A stretch of DNA of 64,000 bases from Bemisia tabaci (lineage: Eukaryota > Arthropoda > Insecta > Hemiptera > Aleyrodidae). The stretch spans positions 24,428,382 through 24,492,381 of the forward strand of contig NC_092799.1 in NCBI RefSeq assembly GCF_918797505.1, in the 5' to 3' direction. Of this stretch, positions 29,301-40,000 are shown piece after piece. The notes below the pieces were generated by a model. That model saw only the letters and a program-made list of their open reading frames with translations, did no database searches and was not told the origin of the DNA. Each line of letters starts with the position of its first letter. Within the stretch, counting starts at the first letter, position 1. The position numbers and the translations under genes are program-made.

Positions 29301-31739
29301 AACTGTTGGTTCAATTTTTATCTAGAAATTGCTAATGGAAAATTGAGTTCAAGGCAAAATATACAAAAGAACTAAACATGCTCGGTAAGGGGCTACCTCA
29401 ATCCATTGACAGACATCCATGACTTGAGATCTTCATTCAGTCGGATGATTGACTTACTGTCGGCTACCGAGGAAGTTCCTTCAGCTAGTTGGTTATTCAG
29501 CCAGATAAGAAGTTCGCGTAGAGCTCATCGGTTGACTGGAGCTCAAACACATGGCTCCATTCCCCATTAGTCTTGTGTTGTCCACCAGACAAGCACAAAA
29601 TTTGAATAATTGGCTCACAGGGTGGCTATTCGTTTTTCCTTCAAAATTCTAGAGAGGGAACTTCATATGATTCTCATACTTAAGGAACCGAGATTCTCTG
29701 TTTACCAATATATTTGGTTCTTGGGAATTTTGGCTGTTTTTAGTCCTTGTATTTAATACCTATTTTAGGTAAATGAAGAACCATTCATTTTTTTAAGGGA
29801 AATTATGTATAGTTTTGAAATATTTAATGAAAAAATGTCCAATGCCATTTAATGAAAACAATGCTCATGATGGTCTTTCTTGGAGCAAAATATTTGACCT
29901 AGACTTCATTACTGAGTGGAATTAGAAAAAAAATATTTGACTTAAGGTAATGATCAAAAGAAATTTCACAGATTTCTTTGCACGTCTAGTGCAAGCCTTT
30001 TTTGCTGCTCAAATTTTGAAAAAATTTCAAGGACTTTAGCTTTATATTAAGGTGATTCGACAGTTACAATTTGTTGTGTCAGAGCAACGTGCGATACATC
30101 GCATCAATTAGTTCCAAAATTTCAGCTACTTGTCGTTTTTCGAATTTTGAGATCGCACTTCTGCTGTCATGAGACTAAATAATTCATGTACAAAATTTGA
30201 CAAAGAAATTCAACGTAACAAAGGCAGGGGTTTTTTTGGAGGAAAAATATCGCTTTCGATATTTCCTCTGAAAAAACTCTGCCTTTAATACGTTGAATTT
30301 CTTTATCAAATTCGGTACATGAATTTTTTAGTCTCATGACAACAGAAGCGCGATCTCAAAATTCAAAAAAAGTGAAAGGTAGCTGAAAAAATGGAACGAA
30401 TTGATGCAATGTATCGCACGGTGCTCTGACACAAAAATGGCAACCGTCGAATCACCTTAATGGAGAAATTTTATCATGCTATATAAGACCCCATAAGCTA
30501 AGATTTACCTCAAGAAAAGCTGCATTTTGAAATACAATGACACCAAGTTTGACAATGTCCCAAAGAGGCGCTTTAGATGCGGGAGGATTGGTATAGTAAT
30601 TCACAAGCTGATACAGCAAATAACTCCATCTGAAAGAAGATACTTCAATTAGGTAAGTATGTACGAGAATGTGAGGATGTGATGGAAGGAATAGTGTCAA
30701 CTGATCGTTGGCTGGAACCATATATCTTTGGATTAATGTTGTTAACAAACTTTCCATGAGCCCCTGACTTGTGATTTCGAAACTTTTCCCGGTTTGCCTT
30801 CCATTCAGCGTAGAGTTAAAAAAACCAGGTAAAACATCACAAATCTAAACAGAAACATCTCAGTGAATTTCCAGAAAACCTTTGAAAACCCTAGAACATA
30901 CGATTGCAATTTCACTTGCATACTCCTTGATCATATTGCAATAGGTCCTGAAGAACTTGATTGGTGTCTGTGCCAGATAATTTTATGCATTTGTAGAGTG
31001 CAAAAGAAGATCAACTGTTTTGGAAAGGAATGCATTGAAAGGAAGCGCAAGAATCGGGCTGGTGGATCACTCACTCTCTTACTCGTAAAAAGCATTGACT
31101 TATTTGGTGTGGATTCTGGAAAAATCAGAATATCAGTGTGCCTCATCCGACATTTCATAACTAAGTAAGTACGATGACCTAGATTGAACTGGAAAACACC
31201 AAAAAGACAAAAAAGGGAAGTCTCATAGTTTCTGGAAATATTTCATAATTATGAAAGGGAGACAAACTTTGATCATGTTTAAGAATTAATGCGATTTTTT
31301 TCCAATGATTGAAGGAGAGTTGAGTAACTCTCCGATTCGACGAGAACTTTTGTTAAGGTAAAATTTCAATACTTTAAGATAATTTTCTCTAGCAAACTTG
31401 ATGGGTCAGTCGATTAGTGAAACAGCACTATGAGGGTCTACGGTCCTCTCATTTTTAGAGCAATGCGATTCAATTCATTCCAAAGAAAAAGCATTCTTTG
31501 TAATACTTGGGCGTTGATACTATTACCATGGCAGCTGCATTGTAAAAGAGCAGAGGATTTAGTGACCTTAACTTTCAGAAGGTCAAGAATACATTAATTG
31601 AAAAATAGTTAAGAGAGAACTGATGAGGATGTAGAGGGATGAAAACTTACCCTAAAACTTGCAAAAAGTTATAAGAAAATAACCAAACTTTGACGGCCAG
31701 ACCAGGCCCTCTTTTATCACTAGACTTTGCACCTGCCAT
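26289..31739 (-). CDS. Hacd: Very-long-chain (3R)-3-hydroxyacyl-CoA dehydratase (HACD/PHS1), five exons
   Basis: Exons 31651-31739, 30509-30629, 28913-29142, 28045-28223 and 26289-26395 join in frame to a 241-residue protein (human HACDs are about 250-290). The enzyme removes water from 3-hydroxyacyl-CoA, the third step of the very-long-chain fatty acid elongation cycle in the ER membrane. The protein is very hydrophobic with about six predicted membrane segments. The catalytic pair is visible in YPVGITGEL: Tyr155 and Glu162, the same seven-residue spacing as yeast Phs1 Tyr149 and Glu156. Other family segments are FQVMSRLIVV, LPNKLNIAFSY and FPQMFMHMVHQRRK. The C-terminus KKGR fits a KKxx ER-retrieval signal. 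Two hairpin transposons sit in its introns. Confidence 0.95.
27017..27669. mobile_element. Long-TIR element with GGGCCTGTTGCAAAC ends, copy 1 (HACD intron 4)
   Basis: Both ends carry GGGCCTGTTGCAAACTTTTG in inverted orientation, followed by AGCAAAAATAAGAGTTGTT and about 200 bp of further pairing. The centre repeats AACTCCTGCTCAATAGGATG in inverse. A second, independent copy is in the fzr gene at 37281-37882. No ORF of a transposase. Confidence 0.8.
28045..28223 (-). CDS. Hacd: HACD exon 4 with catalytic Tyr and Glu
   Basis: Completes the Arg codon, then YTFFWVLYPVGITGELLC with the catalytic pair, and LPNKLNIAFSYHYFL. Ends with the first base of a Leu codon before GTAAGT. Confidence 0.93.
28913..29142 (-). 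CDS. Hacd: HACD exon 3
   Basis: Begins VINVGLGFVKSN after CGCAG. Carries FFQVMSRLIVVDGLL and WSIAEITRYLYYALN, conserved family segments. Ends with AG of an Arg codon before GTAAGA. Confidence 0.93.
30051..30456. mobile_element. Hairpin MITE flanked by TTAA (HACD intron 2)
   Basis: The ends GGTGATTCGAC and GTCGAATCACC are inverted and each abuts TTAA (30047-30050 and 30457-30460). The arms pair nearly throughout, with small mismatches, around a centre CGATATTTCCTC. TTAA target sites are used by piggyBac and Kolobok transposons, so a non-autonomous relative is likely. Confidence 0.8.
30509..30629 (-). CDS. Hacd: HACD exon 2
   Basis: Follows acceptor TTCAG and completes the Gly codon, then encodes WSYLLYQLVNYYTNP through VFQNAAFLE (40 codons). 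Ends in phase 0 at GAG, then GTAAAT. Confidence 0.92.
31651..31739 (-). CDS. Hacd: HACD exon 1
   Basis: Encodes MAGAKSSDKRGPGLAVKVWL through the first membrane segment and ends inside a Gly codon (GG, then GTAAGT). The ATG at 31737-31739 is the only sensible start. Confidence 0.92.
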
Positions 31740-32484
31740 TATCACAATTAAAAGGAGCACTAGGAAAATGTATGTGCCACACTATAAACTAGCACATGAA
31801 TAAAATTACAGGTATCACGCTGATTGAGCAAAAATTTATGCTGATGAATGTCACCTGGATCACTTTTTCTTCACGAAAGATTCGGATTGTCGTGGCTAAC
31901 CTCTCTCGAAACCTGTTTGACAACTCAGCGGTTTGCAACGTTGTCTGGTTGCAAAACAAATATGGTAATAAATAATCATATACGTGGCAACGCATGATTA
32001 GCATCAGCAACAAGAAAATGGCGGGAGGTTTGAATTTTGGAATTTTCAACTTACCAGACTTGCCTCAAAGCACTGCAGTCTTTCCCTCCTCTAAGTAGCC
32101 ATGTAAAGAATCATTACGCTTGGGAAAATTGAGGAAAGTCCGCAGGATGAAAAACAGAATATAGCATTAACATCTTGTGTGTCAAACTCGGCCGGGGCAT
32201 TAAAACAAACGTGAGAGAGTTGCTGCACAGATTTTTAAGTAACATTGAATGCTTTAACATTCTCTTTTTTTGTGAGTTGTGATACGTTTTTTTTAAAAAA
32301 GAACTGAGCCAATTAAAAAGTCTTCAAGGTGAAAAATATCGAGAAGCGTGTTCCCTTGTGAAACTTTCAGAAAATTTGAAAGCATTTTAGCGATCCTAAG
32401 GTAATGAAACTCCCAAATAATTCCTTTAAAAACAGCGAATCAATCTCACTCAGGCTTAAAGTTTCAGTTTCATATTAAGCTCGT

Positions 32485-32665
32485 TGCCAGCCTCCTGGGG
32501 TGTAGTAGTTGTAGTGCTAAACCTATGATCAGGAAGGAGGTTCAGAGTTCGATTCTCAGGGGGTCTGAATTTGATGGTTTCAAGCAAAGATCGTTCAGGG
32601 CTGGATGTTGAATATGCGATTAGCCTCTTGGGGCTACTTGAAACATGAAAAAAGAAAAATTCTTA
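32485..32665 (+). mobile_element. tRNA-derived SINE, copy 1
   Basis: A polymerase III-like head is visible: an A-box-like stretch GTAGTAGTTGTAGTGCTA and, about 45 bp on, a B-box GAGTTCGATTC. The body shares GAATTTGATGGTTT with the copy at 45268 and ends in an A-rich tail (ATGAAAAAAGAAAAA). It cannot be a functional tRNA because the acceptor stem does not close. Confidence 0.65.
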
Positions 32666-32779
32666 CTTTTGCTCAACGGAGTCCATAATAGGGCAGTATT
32701 ACCAAAAATACAGGTTTGTGCCTATGAGTTGGGTACCTTCTTCCAAAAATAAAAGGGTGATTTGGCACATTAAACAAAT

Positions 32780-33032
32780 GGACCGTGTTTAACAGAAAGG
32801 AACCAAGCCACATCAGCCATTGCCAAGTTTAACTGGGCGATTACATTTTTTACGAGAGAGCGTTTGTTTGGATTTCTTTGAAAATTTTAAGGAATTTGCT
32901 TCCTACCATGGAAAATTTTCACTGAACTTTGCACGAGAATCCGCACAACTGTTTTCATGTAAAAAATTAAATTGCCCAATTAAATTTGGCAATAGCTGAT
33001 GTGGCTTGGTTCCTTTCTGTGTAACGCGGTCC
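32780..33032. mobile_element. 253-bp MITE with GGACCGTGTT ends
   Basis: Inverted ends GGACCGTGTTTAACAGAAAG and (inverse) GGACCGCGTTACACAGAAAG continue through GGAACCAAGCCACATCAGC. AAAT lies directly outside both ends, a possible 4-bp duplication. Non-coding. Confidence 0.8.
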
Positions 33033-33602
33033 AAATGAGACATCATCTTCGGAAAAACTTTAAGTGCTTCCAGATGCAGTTTTTTTAGAAGGAAAAGGAC
33101 TTGGCCATTTTTCTACAAAGGATAGGAGTCCCTCAGAATGAGGAAAGCTTCTTACAGCTTAATTACTACAATGACTGAGGAATGGTTCATCTTAGAGTGG
33201 AGAGGTCTTAAGTACTCAGTAGATGGTTCCCAGAATGGTAGACAAGAAAAATGTTCTTCCATGTTTTTACATCTAATAAAATTGGAGAACAAATTCTTCA
33301 ATGCATTTATCTGATGTGACGATGGCCAAAACAAGAAAGCGTACATCACTTGCAGCATTCTAAAATGTATGATAATGTTTAATTTTTTTCAAATAAGACC
33401 CACCAAAGTATCTCTACTACACATTTGTGTTAGAGACATTGCATATTTATTAATTTTTTTTGATTTCTTAAAGAACAATCAGTTGGTGTTACTACACAAA
33501 ATATTGCATACTTTTCCTGTGCTCTTTTAAGAGTTGTTACTGAGAATGTAAAAGGTATTAAAACCCTCTTGAAGCATTAATAAGTGGGCTATAAAATATT
33601 GA

Positions 33603-33884
33603 ACCTAAGGAAAAACGCTTTCTGAACATCCGAAATTTACCAAGTTTTCCCCCAAAAATATTTAGTTTCAAAAAGAGCTGTGAATATTTTTCTTTGAGAC
33701 TTTCAAATACTTCAAATCAAGCAGCAAATGAAATTCTTCACTAAAGTCTTAGAAAAATATTCACAACACATGAAAAAAAATGAAAAAATAAATTTTAACA
33801 TTCATTAAAAATTGATCTTTTATCAAAGGAGATTTGGCAACGCCTAAAGACTCATATGTGTATTGTTCTTCTCTAGCACAGCAG
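33603..33884. mobile_element. CTGCCGTGCTAAG-family MITE, old copy
   Basis: CTAAGGAAAAACGCTTTCTG at the left and GGAGATTTGGCAACGCCTAA...CTCTAGCACAGCAG at the right match the family ends with many changes. Confidence 0.55.
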
Positions 33885-36800
33885 AATGAATCTTAATTAG
33901 GCCAGTTTCTTTTCAGTTAAACTGCTTTAATATTAAAGTGTTAATTTTCAAACCGTTAAGTATTAAGGAGGCAAGGCCAGATTTGAGGTATGAGTCCAGA
34001 ACATTCCTACATGCAGACTAAAATTTATCATCGGAACTGATACATATGTATGATTTTTATAGAATGAAGGAATATGCACTTAGGGGATGAAAATGAAAAA
34101 CCATATTTAACTGTACACACGCCATGTAATATAACAAATATTTACAATCATTGACTTTACATACAGTGCATGTGTTGGAATTGTTTCTCTTTTTGTTTCA
34201 TATTTGGTTTTTTTTTTCTTTTTAAATCTTGTGTACAAAAACATGATGCAGCAAAACCGCTTGAGAGAGTGCAGGAAACGCAACGTAGACACCACTAGGA
34301 AAAATACAGATGAGGGAAATTGACACGATATATCATGGAGCAAATACCTACACTTGTGTAAAACTAGAATTCACAACAAATAGATCTGAAGGAGCATCAG
34401 TACACATTTAGTACTTCTTATTGCAATTGTTATAGAATGAGACTGCAATAGTAGGATTTAAAGTGATGTGCTAAGGTAAACTTACCGATTCCTTATGGTC
34501 AAATCTGCTGATTTTTTTGTTGTTTCAAATATTTTTACACATGACAGATTTGTAGACACTCGATATGAGATCCGATGCATGACATAGCTGATTTTTCATT
34601 TAGAATTGAAAGAGAGCATTAAGCATGATTCAAATTAATAATTGAGATGTCAAATTTTTGTCAAAAACTTAATTTACTAATTATGAAAAGTTCAAGAGCA
34701 CATAGAATCAATATCTTTCCGGAAAATTTTGACTTGTGAACTCATGTTAGATTTACCATAGAACTTAGAAACTACCAATTTCAGTCTATTCATCATACCA
34801 CAACATGGACGATGGCTGATGCGAAAAAGAACTTAAATTGTAATAATGAGCATACATTATATCCAACATCTGTCTACTCACAATGTGATCAGAAGAGAGC
34901 TCCACTTGAAAATTTAGTCAAGGGGGAAAAATCCCTTGCAGTAATTACAAAATGTATACAAATTCACTGGAATCCAAAATACACAAAAAAGACAAAAAAA
35001 AACAGAGAAAGAACTCTAAAATGTATGTACTGTGAAATAGTTAATTCCTGCAATATTTTCGACAAAATAACGAATCATATAATTTCTGCTGGCTGAACAT
35101 AAAAGAGTACGACAGAGGAACCGAGTTGATTTTTATTGAAAATCTTATTTCTATTTGAGAATTAAATTGTTTGGTGAGTAAAATTTTGTGTCATGAAAAA
35201 AGCAGGCCTCTATTTTATGGAATTGCTTGCAAGGGTTGTATTGAAGTACAGCCTTACCTCCACCGGAGATTTTCACAAGCTAAGTCGCAACAATGTATTG
35301 TGAAAAAGAATCAGCGATTCAGTGTAGCTTCCTTAAAATTATTGTGGTAGCCACCATACTCAAAAGCAGCTCTCTGATATCTCACACTTCATTCATCCCT
35401 TTTATTTTATTTGTTTCTAGGGATCCTGCAATACAGTTCGTACGGGCAACTCATTGCAGTGAGTGTACTAATTGAACAACCCCTTTGCTGCTTAAACACA
35501 TTCAGAAAATACCGTAATTTTTTTCATTTCATGAAAATAAAGAAACGATATTAAAAAAAATTAGAAAATAGGTTAGGTGAATATTCTTTGATTAGAGTAT
35601 TTTTGAACAAATCACGAGCATTCTTTTCACGATACGTACATTCATCCTATCAAAGTCGAAACTATAATTCATTTCAAATTCTTTTCAGTGTCAATAGCTT
35701 AATTATTGGCAGTTCTTTGTCTTGCTCTCTAAAGCAAGCCATTTATTTTTAATACTCCGTAGATTCAAACTATTGCATATATAGAGGAAAAAAAGAGAAA
35801 ATAAACTGGAAATTTAAGAGAAATATTAGATACTTGTAGCAAATAAAATAAATATGTCAACAAAAAAACGAGAGAGAGGTTAATAGAAATAACTGTGGAA
35901 TTGATTATGAAATAGGATCCATTTTCTACGCTCATATAAAAGCACAGGTAACTGAGAACACAGAGGGCCATTAAATCATTGATTATGATAAGGGAACAAA
36001 AATTTTCAGAAAATTGACAGCAAGAATCCTCCAGCAGGAAAACACAGTGAATAAGACAAATCAGGAGGCAGCAGTACACTTTCCTTGCTTTTCATCTAAG
36101 AGGATCATGTACAGGCACTAAAGAAAAATACACAAGTAAAACATAATTGGATTCATGAAAGAAATGACTTCTTTGTATTCTCAAGAGATCTAAGTGCTGT
36201 AAGTGTTTTGAACCTTGAAAAACAATTTCAGCTTGATTATTGAATGATTCAAATAAAAAATCAGTATCAACATTTGCTGCTTCGATGCCTAATACTTTTT
36301 TCCTTGGCTTAGTGCTCAAAAAAGAGAACGGGAAAAGTGACAATGATTTTATAAGAATAAGAACTAAATTTAACTATAGACTTTCAAGCTTTTTCAAGAC
36401 AGTTATTCAAGAAATGCGAGGTGATTTCAAGAGAAACGATAATTTTACATCAAATAGACCTGAACACTGATTGAAATTTCACGGAACAAAAATGAGAGAA
36501 AGGTTACAGGCATTTGCGGCCAAGTAAAATTAGGAATCATTACTTCGAGTTTTAAAAAAAGGAAAATACAAAAAGTCTTTTGTAATCATAGGTAATCAAA
36601 GATAACGACACAGCAAAAGACAAAAAAAGGACCAAAGAAACCAACACAAAAATTTAAACAAGATAAACCAAAAATAACAATTTTGTCTATTTACCACTGT
36701 ACAAGAGAAAAGAAAACATAAAATAAATCATCTAAATATATAAAGCTCTGTTTTGAACGTTATCCTCCCCTCTTTTCTTTTCTCCGATATCACATTGCTC

Positions 36801-37005
36801 GTAAAAATTGAAAAGTATGAAATTAGAAACGAGCAGAGGGCATGAGAACTTGGTTAGTAAAACCTGAAAGTTAAATGGGAGGAGAGAGAAAAGAAAAGAG
36901 GGTGAGAAATTTTTAAAAATAAACTCTGTATAAACAATAATACAGAAAAAAAGAAGAAAGGAGAAAAAAACAAACCAACCACAATCAGGACCCACGAAAA
37001 GCACA

Positions 37006-37047
37006 CTAACGAATACTTGAAAACAGGTTTAAGACGGATTTGTTTTC
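37006..37047 (-). CDS. fzr: fzr exon 10, Ile-Arg tail and stop
   Basis: A 14-codon terminal exon after a pyrimidine-rich CAG: ENKSVLNLFSSIR then TAG. It matches the Drosophila Fzr end and supplies the Ile-Arg tail that docks on APC3/Cdc27. Too short for ORF listings; found by searching for the tail. Confidence 0.93.
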   Translation of the reverse strand, partial: ENKSVLNLFSSIR

Positions 37048-40000
37048 CTGAAAAAAAGAGAAAAAAAGGGGACAAAATTAGAATAGAATAAGGAGAAAAA
37101 AGAGGTACTCTTGAATTTAACGTTCACTATTTTCCAGCTACTCATCATTGCATTTTAATTCTTTGTGCACCTCTGGGTTGGAATTGTAAACACTTGAGGT
37201 GAATCTTCTGACCCGGTCATACCTGACTTAAATAAAATTGCCATTTTGGAAAGGGCCTGAGTGATAAAAAGATGAAAATGAGCCTGTTGCAAACTTTTGC
37301 TACAGCAAAAATAAGAGTTGTTTCTTATAGATTATGTCTCAAAAATCACAATGAGCACATCGGCAAAGTCTGAAATGCTCTTATAACTTCACAATCTGCG
37401 TAAGAAATTTGCGGCTTTTTGAGCTTCCCGCTTCAAAAACAATACTACAGCACAGGTAAACTTTTTGCTATGGGAGTCGTTCCATCTTTGGCAATATTCA
37501 TCATGGCCGACGCCAATACGCCAAAACAAGTGTGACGGGACGAGATAACACCTGCCCAGGATAAGACCAATAACGATTGGCATGTTTACGTTCATATTGT
37601 CCTCACCTGCCTTGATCTCCCCTCAAATTACGCGCAAAACTGCGGAAGCGTCGGCCATGATGAATATTGCCGACGATGGAACGACTCCTTTAGCAAAATT
37701 TTCACCTATGCCGTGGTATTGTTTTTTGAAGCGGGAAGCTCAAAAACACTTAAATTTTTTTCGCAGATTGTGAAGTTATGAGTGCATTTCAGACTTTGCA
37801 AATGCGCTCATCACGATTTTGGAGACATTATCTATAAGAAACAACTCTTATTTTTGCTCTAGCAAAAGTTTGCAACAGGCCCATTAATTAAACATGACTT
37901 GTTATTAGATACACATTGCACTAGAAAGATAAAAAGAAAAACTTGTTTTTCTAAACCTGTACTACGAACTTAACTTTAAACGGGGGGGGGGGGGGGGATA
38001 ATGTGGAATTTCATAGAGGTCACAAAGAGGAGAGGTGCTTACTTCAAAACTGCATCTCAATAGTTATCATCTGATGGTTGGGGTATTAAAAACAAAATGT
38101 GCATTTGATCACAGAACATTGAATCATACTTTATAAAGAAAGTCCAAAAAAAAATTGAGAGCTTACCCTTGTTGACTGGACTTTTGAAAAGACATTCCAG
38201 AATCTAAGTGTTTCATCACCAGCGCCAGTAACGATAGCTTCGCCATCAGGAGACATGGCCAGGTAAAGAACTCGATACGAATGGCCCGTTAGTTTCGCAA
38301 CTTGGGTTAGTGATGGATATTTCCACACCAGAATTTGATTTTGGGAGTAGCCATGCGTGCTGACCTGAAATTTTGAGATAACAATCTTTAAATTTCAGCT
38401 ACTGTTTACAACTTGGTTTATACTAGATGGTTTGACGAATGTAAGTTTCAGAGATCTAGCCATTACACAAGGAACTTCAGCCTTCAGATACTTGAATTAG
38501 GTTCCTAAGACAAAGTGAAACAGCAGTCCAACTTGTATCCAAAATATGCCATCAATATTGGCACCTAGAGATATTTTATTTGAAACTTGCGATTTTCCCA
38601 TTGGAATACGTGATTGCCGAGGACGAAGAAAAGTGTCCACAGATGCAGGAAAAATATTTCAAACGGCTGGCGCATATTGTGCCTTGAGAAGTTACTTTTC
38701 GACTTTTTTTATGTGCTCGTTAATATTTTTTGGCAGTTTTACCATGACAGAGTCTTTTCATTCACCTATGTCTCTGACACGCAACGCACCCATTCCAGAT
38801 AAGGGGTTGTATACACAGGGCTTTGTGAGGGCTGTTAAGGGCTTGATCATATTTTTTGGGCAAGAGAATGCTTCTCATCTATTTCTTTCAAATTAGCCAA
38901 AAGATAGGTGCTTACCAATTCAGATGAATGTTTAGACCAAGCTAAATTGCACACTTGTGAACCGGTATCAACGAACTGCATGGGTTGTCCAGTTAATGTA
39001 TTCCAAAACCGAATAGTCCTATCAGCCGTGCCACCACCGCTGGCCAGTAGACCATGATGATGAGGAGACCATGCGATTGCTGAGAGTAAAATGGAATTTA
39101 CATTAAAACTCAACCGACAGAAAAAGAATAACAAAGAAAAAAGATTGTGTGATGTAAAACTCTTGTCAAGGTTCTTAATGACTGATAAGCCTGTTTGTCT
39201 AACTTAAGTAGGAAAATCTTCTGTTGAAAATTTCAAGATGAAGCTCTCTCTTTGTTTTAGAACTTTGAAGAGACATAATTTCAACGAGAGAACCGTTTTC
39301 ACATTTCTCAGTTGCATAACAGAACTGATATTTGCAGAAGAATGAGTCAGTTGCGCTGGTCATGGAATTAAGTTTTGATACTTGATTCTTGTAGATAAGC
39401 TAAAAATAATAAGATCCGTCCAAACCGCGACTTTCTACGTTCAGTATTACTCGAGATATCGCCCTTTGAACAGTCAGGTTTTTGAAGTCATCCACAGCAG
39501 TAGTGATACCCTTGGTTTCTTCCACTTTGCTTTTATCCGGGTTTCATGTTAAATAACCAGTGCTAATGAGCGTCACAGCGACTGATGAAAACGAGGTGGA
39601 AGAAACCAAGAGTGTTACTTGCGCAGTGGATGACATTAAAAATCCGACTTTTCAATGGGCGATATCTCGATTCATATTGAGTGTAGAAAGTTGCGGTTTG
39701 GACGGATCTTATTATTTTTAACTAATCAACAAGAATCAAGCCTCAAAACACAATTCTATGACCAGCGTAACTGACTTATTCATATCCTGAGAATTAACCT
39801 CTGCTAACGCATGTAAAACTGTAGAAATTCATTTATCTACTTGGTACGTATAAGAGTCAGTCTCCAAAAAGTCAATAAGTCAAGAAAAGAAATGCTACAT
39901 ACGATGAATTCACGGGAAACATATCTTTCTTCTTTTAAAAACTTTTGATACATACAGATTCAATGCAGAAAAAATCCTTTGAAAGAGCCCAGAAGCATAG

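Larger units (their letters stand above)
31740..37005. other. Intergenic between HACD and fzr
   Basis: No supported gene over 5 kb. Includes the HACD promoter side, a tRNA-derived SINE (about 32485-32665), a 253-bp MITE (32780-33032), an old CTGCCGTGC-type copy (33603-33884) and the 3' untranslated side of fzr. The nearest AATAAA signal for fzr is near 35742. Confidence 0.5.

Noticed and set aside
32490..32560. Possible tRNA gene (A and B box motifs)
   Set aside because: No closed acceptor or anticodon stem; a second copy with the same downstream body shows it is a SINE.
33152..33358. Minus ORF containing NLFSNFIR, similar to the Fzr C-terminal tail
   Set aside because: No stop after IR, no suitable acceptor in phase, and an exact tail exon (NLFSSIR plus stop) exists at 37006-37047.
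34470..34500. Minus-strand KESVS-like reading near a GTAAGT, considered as the last fzr exon
   Set aside because: It lacks the LNLF-x-x-IR end and the stop in frame gives an unrelated tail.
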